DNA from: Membranipora membranacea
Taxonomy: Eukaryota; Bryozoa; Gymnolaemata; Cheilostomatida; Membraniporidae
DNA: 64,000 nucleotides
Reading direction: 5' to 3'
Assembly (NCBI GenBank): GCA_914767715.1
Contig: OU612073.1
Location: forward strand, 10,912,001 to 10,976,000
Every line of letters starts with the position of its first letter. Positions within the stretch are counted from its first letter, which is position 1. Positions 22,127 to 32,439 of the stretch are shown piece after piece. A model generated the notes under the pieces. It saw only the letters and a program-made list of their open reading frames with translations, had not been told where the DNA came from and made no database searches. Position numbers and translations under genes: made by a program.

Positions 22127-22504
22127 GTTGGTAACCCTGTAATAATTCAAATAGGTTATTATATTCAGATTAATGATATATCTTCCCTCGGTGTTAATTT
22201 ATCACTCAATTGAACACAAAAACATTTTGCAGGCAATCCAAAACGGTAGAAATGGTAGAAATGGTAGCACCTGGACTGGGTCACGTAGCACTGTCTGGAG
22301 TACTGATGTACTCCAAATGATTAAGAGTCTCTACGTCCCTAAATCCAGCTCCTACATCATTTTCCATTCAAAAAGATACACTATTTCTCAGAGGATATTT
22401 AGATGAATGATAAATTTAGTACAATCTAAAAAATCTTTACATTACCCTGAAGCATTGCTGATTCTGGTTAACATAAACTGATAACATAAAAAAAGTTAGC
22501 TTAC

Positions 22505-22602
22505 CTTTGAAGTCAAGTTTATCCGACAAACAAAAAGTTGCTACACTAGGAAAACTCCTTTGCAGTGAATGATTTTGAGGCATTGTTCTCATCAGTTTTA
22601 TA
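22505..22602 (-). promoter_or_regulatory. NGN3 core promoter and noncoding leader exon
   Basis: TATAAAA on the minus strand at 22602-22596. The start site is expected near 22570. The leader exon runs to a donor AAAG/GTAAG at 22505. The leader splices to the acceptor just before the signal exon (ATTACAG/GGTTACCAACATG, near 22135). The whole segment is conserved with 1-67 and 5028-5134. Confidence 0.6.
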
Positions 22603-23252
22603 GCGGTGCTTGTGAAATTGGAACTATACGCCCACTTCGGAATTCTGGAAGTCTCTGAAAAATAGGAACCAGCATTGTCACCGTCAGGGATGTGGTTGAG
22701 CCTCGGTTACGTCAGTGTACCGCCCTAAGCCGTGGTGGCATCTCACTGGGTGTCGGAGCAAGAATTGTGACAAACTTACGAAATTGTCAATATCAAATAT
22801 CGGCACTTGGCAGTATGGCTTGACACTATAAGACAACATTATTTCATAATAAATCAAAACCGTTACTTTCCTACGCACAAAATGTTCAGCATCGAGCGGG
22901 CAGAAAATGATAATCCTAGAACATACTGAACCATTGTCCCAGCAACAGAGGTAACAAATAACTTCTACCGATACTTGAGTTACGTATTAGATTAATCCTA
23001 TGCCTTGGCAGTCTGTTTGCGGCTAGCTGAGAATCAAGGCAAATGGATTATAATGTAGAAAGCTCAGAAAAAGTAAACACATAGCTTCTATTACCGATAA
23101 TTTTCATATCATGAAAGAACCTGTTATGCCAATTAAATAGTACTTAGTTATGGATATTCCAAGGATAAAAAAAATTAAAAACCAATTTACAAAATGCAGG
23201 CTATCCTAGGCATCTGGTTCTGGCCCATGCTAGGATGGGGTGAGGGGTACAT
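22534..23252. repeat. Duplicated promoter-upstream block, copy 2
   Basis: About 97% identical by eye to 1-710, same orientation, with a few single-base changes (for example a GATTTTGAGG/GATTTTGAGC end and small indels near 23098). Homology ends sharply at GGGGTACAT. Confidence 0.8.
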
Positions 23253-23354
23253 CTTGTTTCTTTTCTAGATGCAGTCCTACTGTGTATCATTGGCTGTCCT
23301 TTGCATTTTAAAGCACCCATTGGCACGACAAAAAGTGATGTGCCAGACTAGTCA

Positions 23355-23482
23355 AACCCTAGATCAAGTTTGATCCATGTGCCTGCGATTGGAGTTGCCC
23401 TCTCTACTACATTTGCCTGCCCCCCCCTCTACTGGTCACGCCGCCTTTTTGCCTGCGGTGAATGGATCTAACTTGATATAGT
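23355..23482. mobile_element. Palindromic MITE, copy 1
   Basis: Ends ATCAAGTTTGATCCA and TGGATCTAACTTGAT are inverted. Internal CCTGC motifs also face each other. The same arrangement occurs at 43808-43937 and 59083-59222. Confidence 0.55.
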
Positions 23483-23639
23483 CAACCCAAACAATAATTC
23501 CTAAACATTATCATATGTAATATCTTCAAATAAAGACCAGTTTTATAGACCATTGGATTGAATCAAGCCTGAGCTAATATGAATTTTCAGAATAGTTCTC
23601 AGTATCTCATTTCTAACGACCATCCTAATATGATAGCTT

Positions 23640-23835
23640 GACATTACTGTTTTTACCATTGTGTTGTGGATTTGACCAGAGGATAGCTGTGGTCAAGCTG
23701 TTAATTGAGGCACCCTTTGTCTAATCGTTGTTAATGTTTATACTTCTACTTTGTAATTTTATTGTGTGGCTAAGACCAGACTGAGCCAATCAAGTACTTT
23801 GTTCAGAAGGTTATATAATAGTTAACTGTATTGTA
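23640..23835. mobile_element. LTR-like fragment (family shared with 40605-40830)
   Basis: Shared blocks: TTGACCAGAGG, TGGTCAAGCTGT, GAGGCACCCTTTGTC / AGGTACCCCTTGTC, TTGTGTGGCTA, CTTTGTTCAGA and GTTATATAAT. In the other copy this block is followed by a degenerate gag-like frame, which suggests an LTR. Only the two copies define it. Confidence 0.45.
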
Positions 23836-23964
23836 TATTCACCATGTTTCCATGTGAATTTTGAGGTTGGCCTAGATCGAGCTGAGTTGTCACCTCTTTG
23901 CTCGACCTCAAATATGCAACCATTTCCATGACGACCTGGTAAGGCTGAGAACAAAACATAAAAC

Positions 23965-24040
23965 AAATCTGCTGCCACCAGGATTCGAACTGAGGCTTCC
24001 CACGTCTTTGTTGCTAACCGCTCAGCCACGCCAGTTTGCT
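23965..24040 (-). repeat. tRNA-derived SINE head (minus strand)
   Basis: On the minus strand, TGGCGTGGCTGAGCGGTTAG (A box) and GTTCGAATCCTGG (B box) are spaced as in a tRNA. No complete acceptor pairing is present. Confidence 0.55.
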
Positions 24041-24049
24041 TTATCTCAG

Positions 24050-26100
24050 CACAAGCTGGGAGGTGCTCCCATAGCTTGAAGAGCCGCGAAATAAGCCTCA
24101 GGTCGACCTCAATAACAACATGGAAACGCAGTGATTGTGATCTCAGCATCAGGTCTGCCTTAATTTAAAGAGTTGAACGCTGGTGTGAATCGTAATATAA
24201 GTTTTTGGTACTGCGCTGAAGAGACAAAAATTGTAATAAATATCTTAATCTGCAGATGCATAGTATAAATATCATATCGCATTTGAGATATGTTCAGGAC
24301 ATTTCAAACCAAAGGATATTAGAAGATCCGACCACAACCAGCGGCAGGTGTAGCCACAGGACATGCCGCCAGAGCTCATTATAATCTTAATTCCACCACA
24401 GGACGACACTCATGTCCTAACAGATCAACAATATTATGAGATTTATATATAATGAATAACGGATTATATATTTATATATATACATTGCGGTGATAGCAAT
24501 TGTGAGTTACATTTTCTGACCAGTCTGTCAAGATATGAGAAGATGTGTATGCAATTCGTCATGTTGTGGATCAAGCCTGATCATGGCCCAGTCAAATTAT
24601 TTGGGCAGTTTGTCTATTGAAGATGAAAATTGCTATAGCTAGATAGTGGTGTATATCGGGGATATATCGGAGTATTTGCACTGACCAAATATCAAGTGTG
24701 CCAAGATGCCAAGACGTGTGAGATTTATGAAATATATCTGAAATACAGAAACAATTTCCTTATCGGCACCGTGAAGCATTATACTCTTGGCAAGCTATAT
24801 TGCAGTTGGCTCTTCTATGGTGGGAGAGAAAGTCCCTTTTATCAATGACCATGACATGACCATGGGTACAACTGTCTAAGGCGGTGTCACAAAACTATGG
24901 TGGATCATCATTTTTCCGACAAGTGTTGAAAATAAATTTCCTTTCCGTCGAGCTTTAGAATCAACATCGTCATCAAGTAACGTATTTAAGTAAAGTATCA
25001 AGTAAAGTAATTGGATATCCGTTCAAGTAGAACTATGAGTTTTTAGCTAGAAGTTAATATATATATATTTATATAAATATATGTAGCAACCACACCAAAC
25101 AACAATTCAAAATAATCTACATTTATATATAATCCTGATTGCCAATTGTTGATTGTTGAAAATGTGAAGGATTAGTACACATTTGCATCATTTGCATAAA
25201 CAAGTCTCACATAAACAAGTCTCACATTTGCATATTCAGTACATTATAATCATTTATTTTTGCCAACAAGGATATGCCAACATCTGGTGATAGGCACGGT
25301 TAACTGCGGAAACACCTATGGAAGACAGGGAAGGACCTTCCTCATCACTTTGTAATATCAGGACAAAATAAAATGCAAAAAATAAAGGTTACCAAATCCA
25401 TCCTTAAAGAGGATTGTAGCACAAACGTTGCATCATTGGCTGTGCATTTTAAAATAAGACACAATAAAAGTCATGTGCCAGACTTGTCAAGCCCCCACAA
25501 TAATCTCTTAATGCTAACTTTAATTGTGGTCGGACAATAAAGTAGCGTTTACATGTGAAACATTTGTCCTGAGCCATGGTAGGTCTTGGTTGTTAACACA
25601 CCATATGTTATTTTTTATGAGGCATAGTCATGGAAGGTCAATGATGAATTTCCATTGTCCTTTTAGTCAAATGGTCATTGAGAAAGTGGCACCGCGTCTA
25701 TTTCATTGCCATTGACATCTTATGGTCATTGAGAGAGTAGCACCACGTCTATTTCTATTGCCGTTGACATCACATGGTCATTTAGTAAGTACCACCAGGT
25801 CTATAACCCATCTCCCGCTTGATTTGATCATGGTGTGACTCCCATTTTATCTGAAACAAAATAAAGCAAACTTGTACAAACACAATCTGCGAGGAAGAGG
25901 GTACTGGAAGTGACATCACTCAATTGAGTGTTACATCGTCCACAGGTCCACAACAAATCTGCAAATGCAAATTTTCAGTATCAGGCTTATGCTTGCCACT
26001 TCTTTGTATTAAGTATGGATGATTCCAGTAGGGGCTGTAATGAAAAGAAAAAAATCCTGATTTTTTGATCAACCAGACAAAATCTGCAAACCCATATCAT
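24050..26100. other. Gene-poor AT-rich stretch
   Basis: I see no gene. It contains (TA)n-like tracts around 24445-24480 and 25055-25085, and short direct repeats such as ACATAAACAAGTCTCACAT twice near 25195-25225 and AC(C/A)(A/G)CGTCTATTTC three times near 25690-25800. Confidence 0.5.
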
Positions 26101-26120
26101 CACTTTCCTCAGTCCGACAA

Positions 26121-26477
26121 GTGACCTCAAACCCTCAGCCTGGTCAATCAAAACAGGGAAATCCCAAACCAACACCCAGAACAATATATGAGAATGCTGT
26201 AACAAACAACAGCATAAACAAAGAAAATTCTAGTAAAACTGAATGCGTTATCTGCTATGGCGCTGACCATCGTTATGTCGCTCAGTGTAAAACATTCAAG
26301 GCAATGAACCACAACTCCAGGCTCAAAACAATCTGGCACCCTGATCTTTGTTTTCGGTGTATAGAGCAAAATCATAGTGCCAGAAAATTTTAAAACACAT
26401 AAAATGTTGTTCATGTGGGAGTACTGGCCATCACACTTTGTTTCATGAAGCCAATAAAAAGGCTCAGGCTTAGGCTC
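26121..26477 (+). pseudogene. BEL/Pao-type gag fragment with zinc knuckles, frameshifted
   Basis: The first frame contains a CX2CX4HX5C knuckle (CVIC...H...C) and then CFRCIEQNHSAR. One base out of frame, it continues with CSCGSTGHHTLFHEANKKAQA, the last gag knuckle typical of BEL/Pao elements, ending in a stop at about 26477. Both the frameshift and the lack of downstream protease show a dead copy. Plus strand. Confidence 0.65.
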
Positions 26478-26945
26478 AGGAGACAACTCCACAAATGTCA
26501 TGTACAAATACTCAGTTAAATGCGTCAACAGGTAGGCTTTACACAAGAACTCTCCCAGTTTGACTATCCACGGAAAACTATCCCAAGCAAGAGTTTTTGA
26601 CCTAAGTTCTGCTTGATGAACAATCTACTACTTCTTTTGTTACAGTGCCATGCAAATAATTTTCAAAAATATACAAAAATTTGATTCGATTTTGTGTTGT
26701 GAAGGAATTCAAGGACGGCAGAGAAGAATGGACTATTGTATCCCTTGCTTTCATCTTTGAATAAGCAGGTGTCGATAAATAAGCTGACTCAGAATTTTAT
26801 TTTCTGTTGACCAATCTTAAGCAACCACAGAGCTGACATTTAATTCAACAGTGTATTCAAGTATCGGACAGGGAGATTCTAATTATAATTCAGAGATAGA
26901 GAGAGTCAACCTTAGCAAGATTAGGAACTGAGGCAACTGGAGAGG

Positions 26946-27600
26946 ATGTCTTTCACAACATCCTCTGAAAAGTCAGACTCACAACCTAACATATCAGAAA
27001 CGGAGAATTCAAGTAGGAAAAGATTCTCAATATCTTCAACGGAATTTACGTTAATTGGAAAGGTCTCTGGCTCCGCTAGCTGGAATAGTTTTGACGAGTG
27101 GGTGGAGAAATTGGACATCGTTTTCTCGTCATGCCAGCTGTCAGAGGCTGAAAAGGCTCAAATGGTACGGAGCCTACTCATACTACTCAACAATGCCAGA
27201 GGAGATGCGTGGAAATTTCGGCCTGCTGATTAATTCGTTCAAGCAGAGATACGGAAGCGACACAGAAGACCGCCCACAGAAGCGGTATGCAAGTTGACTC
27301 AGAGAAAATGGCAGACAGGTTATCGATACAATAGAGAACTATACAGAAGCTATAGACAGCCTCATTGCCATTACAAACAAAAGCGAGCAACATTCAACAT
27401 CAGGTGATATGCCATAAGCCCAAATCAGTAGAGGCAGTGATAGAATATGTGAGGCCTCTCAAGCCGATAGAAGTCTTAAAAGGCGCCAACGTCACGCCTA
27501 ATACATCTCAAGCCACAGATACCTTGCTGCAACAAGTAATACAAGCTGATGCCATAGCTCAGGACGTTGTCATAAACTTTAGTGAGTTGCTGGCCGGCTA
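26946..27600 (+). pseudogene. Ty3/gypsy-like gag fragment, frameshifted
   Basis: The frame from 26946 has a low-complexity Ser-rich start and then a gag-like core (GSASWNSFDEWVEKL, then QLSEAEK). After about 27185 the homology moves to another frame (PEEMRGNFGLLINSFKQRYG), then again (VIDTIENYTEAIDSLIAI). The order matches the retrotransposon gag domain. Several frame changes mark it as decayed. Confidence 0.55.
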
Positions 27601-27852
27601 TTGAGGGTGGGCGCCATAGTGAAATACATTAATCTTTTCTATTTCTGGTGTGTTTAGGCCTCTAGTACTTATGTCTGGCTGGAAGAATAGCCCGAGGTGT
27701 TTTCTATATTACATTTTGATAACGGATATAAATTACTGATATCAAGCACTTCATAGTCAGCTTTTCATTATTGACCGTTTCACTTGATTAAATAGACAAT
27801 ATTTATTATATACTAAATACTTTAGATATGAATAATTAAATACTTAAATAAT

Positions 27853-28203
27853 TGTTGGGTACATTTTGTGTGTTAGGACTCTACAAAGAGTAAATGTAGT
27901 AGCACATGACATTGTCATCTATGGGAAAGGTAACAGCCATGCAGGGGCAGTACAAGACCATATTCAGGAATTTGAGAAACTACTGACTAGAACCCGCACC
28001 GTAAACGTCAGTGTTCGACTTGAGAGAGAGTGGACCTGTGCCAGCGTAATAAAAGAACTTTCAACATAAAGTAGACAACAAGTTATAAAGATTTTTAGGG
28101 CTTTCACCATGAATCTCCCTGCCTGAGATAGTGCGCCCTGCTCGACAGCATGAAGAATCGTGAACAAATAAACAATTCAACATTTTTGTTACATCCCCAC
28201 ATT
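27853..28203 (+). mobile_element. LTR-like segment ending at a primer-binding-site-like sequence
   Basis: Starts TGTTGGGTACA and ends ...TTGTTACATCCCCACA. The next bases, TTTGGTGGTAGCACT, look like a primer-binding site. The 3' 200 bases (GCTTTCACCATGAA, CCTGCCTGAGATAGTGCGCC, CTCGACAGCATGA) recur at 32465-32523/33443-33500, 39955-40115 and 41790-41985. The 5' border is uncertain. Confidence 0.5.
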
Positions 28204-28735
28204 TGGTGGTAGCACTAATTTTTTAGGGGGTGGTGGATTGAGTTACGTTCAATTTCAATTAGTCTAAAATTAATTAATTTAGTAAGAATGCGTTGCTGTG
28301 GAAATAAATTGATTGCGTGTTTCTCGTAAATTCTCTAAAAGCTTAAATTTGTATGCATCAGTATCACAATTTTATCAAAATTTCTAAAAGACAGAGCCAA
28401 CCTAGCACCAGGTACCTGCCAGGTGAGTATGTCTAGGGCTCTCAGATACCACAACTTACAAGAAGGCAGGATCAACCGCTGGCTGAGCGACTTGACGACA
28501 ATATGGCGGAAGCAGCGCAGAGACAAGCTGAGGAGGCCATGGAGCAGGTAAGAGCTCTGCAACGTACCATTGAACGTTTACCTGCAGAAATCAATGAGAG
28601 ATTTAAGGCTCAGAGGGATCAGCTGGCCGTCCAACAGGGAGGTATTGGAGAGTTAAGAGAGGGTATTCAGAGGGGCAGGGTTATGCCGTTATACGAATTT
28701 ACTAAACTGAATGTCAAAAAATTTGACGGCAGCGG
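28204..28735 (+). pseudogene. Retroelement leader and gag start, copy 1
   Basis: The primer-site-like sequence is followed by a leader and a frame at 28503-28737. It encodes a coiled-coil rich in Glu/Gln/Arg (MAEAAQRQAEEAMEQVRA) and then the gag-like VMPLYEFTKL, cut by a stop at FDGSG. The same module recurs at 29137-29722. Confidence 0.55.
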
Positions 28736-28789
28736 ATGACTCGAGTCTTTTGTTAGATCCATCAGACAGCAGATGGACTGATTCAAATA

Positions 28790-28870
28790 AGGTACCAATA
28801 TTATTCTGATATTATTCTGGTATTATTCTGGTATTATTCTGATATTATTCTGGTATTATTCTGACTTAAT
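28790..28870. repeat. TATTATTCTGA/G minisatellite, copy 1
   Basis: About seven tandem 11-12-base units of TATTATTCTG(A/G). The same family is expanded at 29730-29960. Confidence 0.75.
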
Positions 28871-29136
28871 TGAATATTATTTTATTTAATCTCAACATAA
28901 TTAAGTACAGCTGCCATATCTTACACAGCACTACAATCTAGAAAATAGCCTCTCGTTGGATGGTGTCACCAAGGTAAATTTATGTTTTATCCTTTTGTTA
29001 TAATATTTAGCAAAATTCTGGAATAACCTGTTTTATTTGTAATTTGCACCTTAGATTTAATTTGCACTACTTTTGAGTCATTTATTTAATTTATTTATTT
29101 AAATTAATCTATTGATACACAACTAAATGGTTTTGT

Positions 29137-29722
29137 TACATCCCCACATTTGGTGGCAGCACTAATTTTGAGGGGGTGGTGGATTGTGTTATTTCTAATT
29201 TTAATTGATTAGACTGTAAGGAGAGAGTAAAACTGCGTTGTTGTGGAAATAAATTGATTGCGCGTTTTTTTGCAAATTCTCTCAAAGCTTAAATTATAAT
29301 GCATCAGTAGCACAATCTTATCAAAATTTCTAAAAGACAGAGCAGACCTAGCAACAGGTGAGTACGTCTGAGGCTCTCGGATACCACAACTTACAAGGAG
29401 AAGGCAGGATCAACTGTTGGCTGAGCGAACTGAAGACAACATGGCAGAAGCAGCGCAGAGACAAGCTGAGGAGGCCATGGAGCAGGTAAGAGCTCAGCAA
29501 CGTACCATTGAACGTTTAACTGCAGAAATTAATGAGAGATTAAATTCTCAGCAGGATCAGCTGGCCGTCCAACAGGGAGGTATTGGGGAGTTGAGAGATG
29601 GTATTCAAAGGGGCAGGGTTATGCCGTTATACGAATTTACTAAACTGACTTTCAAAAAATTGACGGCAGCGGATCACTCGAGTCTTTTGTTAGATCCATC
29701 ACACAGCAGATGCTGTACCTGA
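29137..29722 (+). pseudogene. Retroelement leader and gag start, copy 2
   Basis: Begins with TTTGTTACATCCCCACA plus TTTGGTGGCAGCACT and repeats the leader and coiled-coil gag start of 28204-28735 (MAEAAQRQAEEAMEQVRAQ, then VMPLYEFTKL). The offset is about 945 bases. A one-base loss before KKLTAADHSS shifts the frame relative to copy 1. Confidence 0.55.
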
Positions 29723-29729
29723 TGCAAAC

Positions 29730-29960
29730 AAGGTACCAATATTATCTGATATTATTCTGATATTATTCTGATATTATTCTGATATTAATCTGATATTATT
29801 CTGATGTTATTCTTATATTGTTCTGATATTGTTCTGATATTATTCTGATATTATTATGATATTATTCTGGTGTTATTCTGATATTATTCTGATACTATTC
29901 TGATATGAATCCGATATTATTCTGATATGAATCAATATGAATCCGATATTTTTCTGACTT
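29730..29960. repeat. TATTATTCTGA minisatellite, copy 2
   Basis: About twenty units of (G)ATATTATTCT with point variants. It directly follows the second gag-start copy, as copy 1 follows the first. Confidence 0.8.
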
Positions 29961-29996
29961 ATTTGAATAATATTTTATTGTAATCTCAACGTAGAA

Positions 29997-30371
29997 ATGG
30001 TTGCTAATTCTGTAATTCTCCCTCTCTCATGTTGTACCATTGTTAACGATACTATATTTACAGCAGAGGTAAGTAAGGTTAGTGTAATTTCTGTATCATG
30101 TAATGCTCCAAGGCTGACATTGTCAAAGCCTGCAATCGTTTGTGTTGAGAAAAATAGTGTTGAGGTTTGTGTAAATACTGAAGTTTATGAAAAAGCTGAA
30201 GTTCAGAAACCACTACCTGCAACAAAAGGTGTGCTAAGTTGTGTTCAATGTCAAGTAAATGATCAATGTGAGAAAGTTGATGTTAATGTGATATCCAATG
30301 AAGTTGAACCAGTAATCTCTAACGATGATGCTGAAATAGATCTGTGTGAGAAAGTTGATGTTTATGGATAA
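29997..30371 (+). CDS. Hypothetical Cys/Val-rich ORF (124 aa) in retroelement region
   Basis: Open frame of 124 codons with seven Cys, including CVQCQVNDQC, and an internally repeated phrase CEKVDV(N/Y). I do not recognise it. It lies between two retroelement gag remnants and directly after a minisatellite, so it is more likely a piece of a retroelement internal region than a host gene. There is no signal peptide or membrane segment. Confidence 0.25.
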   Translation: MVANSVILPLSCCTIVNDTIFTAEVSKVSVISVSCNAPRLTLSKPAIVCVEKNSVEVCVNTEVYEKAEVQKPLPATKGVLSCVQCQVNDQCEKVDVNVISNEVEPVISNDDAEIDLCEKVDVYG

Positions 30372-30513
30372 TGTATTTATGGTAGTGTATTTATTTATTT
30401 AATTCATTCATTTTATTAATTATTATGATCATATATTATTATGTTATTATTAATTGATTTAATAAATTTATTTTAATCAGTTTATTAGTACACAGATAAA
30501 TGGTTGTGTATTT

Positions 30514-30835
30514 ATGGATAATGTGACATGCAACAAAGATGCTCTTGCTCACCAAAATCCTGTCACCAGTGTCAACCAGCAATCTGCATTTCGACCTAAT
30601 GATTATGCTGAAGCAATCAATTTTGTCAGACAATGCCCATCAAAACCACCCATGCTTTCTGGAGAAGCGGCTTTCATTGAGGTCACCAGCTTATCAAAAA
30701 GCTCAGCAGGACAAAAAATGGCTAAAACTAGGACAATTTGTTGATGCTAGAGCTTACAAATATATCCAAGGTCTTTACAGACAGAAAACTGAAACGTCCT
30801 ATGAAGTAGCCTGGACCAACTTACATGATAGCTGA
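30514..30835 (+). pseudogene. Retroelement gag-like fragment, frameshifted
   Basis: The frame begins DNVTCNKDALAHQNP; after a shift it continues KWLKLGQFVDARAYKYIQG and then a stop after WTNLHDS. The pattern of short shifted frames and the position between gag remnants suggest an internal retroelement part. I do not recognise a specific domain. Confidence 0.3.
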
Positions 30836-31286
30836 TATAGTAAAGGGGAGAATGTGGTTGAGGCCTACCTAGAAAAAATAAAAACCGGCCAAAAATAAAA
30901 GCAGGAGACGTTAAATAAACCCAGGAGACCCTAAAATGAAAGCCTCATATTTATCTCTGAAGCTAGGGTAGCGTCTACATAAGTAGTTATCTTGGACAGG
31001 CGCCATGATACTACCATGAGATAAAAACCAACAAATGGCACCAGAAGAAACTTTGCTGCGCTCTTGTGGGGTAGAAGATTTGTGAGTGATTTTAGAAAGT
31101 AAAAAGATTGTAGGAGCTGTCTGTCTCCTGTTATAAGTGCTGTTCCGCCAAAATATAAATTATGAATTTTATGGCCAATTTAAAGTTCAACATTAGTCAA
31201 CATTGACAACTTCATCCCTTGGAGGCTGCAAACTCAACACGAACAGAGAGCAAATGACATAGAGGCGGCAAGATCAGGGAAGGTTT

Positions 31287-31945
31287 GATGAGATAATGCA
31301 CCAGATTGCACAAGTTAATCAGGTTCAACAGACCGACCAGGTCAATGCTCGAGACCAGACACTGAGAGACCTAATGAATGCCTTTGAAGGTAGGTCAACA
31401 GTAGAAAGGGATGCTAGGCAACAAGTTGAACAAGCCAATGCTGCGTTAAATTATCAGCTTAACGCTGTGCGTGACGATGTGAGGGTAGGTGCTGAGGCTG
31501 TGCCTCGCCATGAACTCTCACGACTAGATATTGAGAAGTTTACTGTCCCCAAAAGCTTTGAGAGTTTAATTTCAAATTTTAATTTTTTAGGGATTGAGCC
31601 AAATGACAATCAAAGATGAGATAATGCACCAGATTGCACAAGTTAATCAGGTTCAACAGACCGACCAGGTCAATGCTCGAGACCAGAAACTGAGAGACCT
31701 AATGAACGCCTTTGAAGGTAGGTCAACAGTAGAAAGGGATGCTAGGCAACAAGTTGAACAAGCCAATGCTGCGTTAAATGATCAGCTTAACGCTGTGCGT
31801 GACGATGTGAGGGTAGGTGCTGAGGCTGTGCCTCGCCATGAACTCTCACGACTAGATATTGAGAAGTTTACTGTCCCCAAAAGCTTTGAGAGTTTAATTT
31901 CAAATTTTAATTTTTTAGGGATTGGGCCAAATGACAATCAAAGGA
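31287..31945 (+). pseudogene. Tandemly duplicated gag-type coiled-coil segment
   Basis: Two nearly identical copies, 31287-31614 and 31615-31942, offset by 328 bases (not a multiple of three, so the second copy is in another frame). Each encodes IMHQIAQVNQVQQ, a coil rich in Gln/Asn/Arg/Glu, and a phrase RHELSRLDIEKFTVPK that resembles the gag start RGRVMPLYEFTKLNVKKF nearby. The second copy ends ILEIYLKAEAN and stop. Confidence 0.6.
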
Positions 31946-32439
31946 AAAATATTTTAGAGATATATTTAAAAGCTGAGGCAAATTAGGCGATTCCGTAGGA
32001 ATCATGGTAGCGCTGATCATAATGCTGTTGTTACCCATATGAGGGAGACTTTTGCTGGTCCACATGTTCTTGACCAAATAGCTGTAAAAACTTCTAATAT
32101 CAAACAGAAATCTCACAGGCGCATTTCATCTGCGATAGACTTTAATGTACATTATTTTACTTTTACTCCTAATCATAGCAGCTCATCATTTAAAAACTTG
32201 ATACTGATTTCATCATTTTTTGCATTTTTACCATGACAAATGCCATTTCAATTTCAATGTTTTATGAATAACTAACTGAATCAAACTAGTTGCACATTAT
32301 CAATATTTTAATCAATTTTATATAAAATTGTAGTTATCTACAAGTGTTAACGTGTTAATCTAGGAGGGCAGTTACAAACGCTTAATGTATATTCGCTAAT
32401 ATACAAAAGTCGTAGCTTATAAACCCAGAGATATAACAT

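Noticed and set aside
22240-22290. NGRNGRNG frame as an extra NGN exon on the plus strand
   Set aside because: It is a tiny GGTAGAAAT triplication in the NGN3 leader intron, on the wrong strand, with no splice borders.
23965-24040. Leu/Ser-type tRNA gene on the minus strand
   Set aside because: The D and T regions look tRNA-like, but I could not close the acceptor or anticodon stems; SINE heads of this kind occur elsewhere in the window.
28790-29960. CRISPR-like array
   Set aside because: The units are contiguous 11-12-base repeats without spacers, in eukaryotic DNA; this is a minisatellite.
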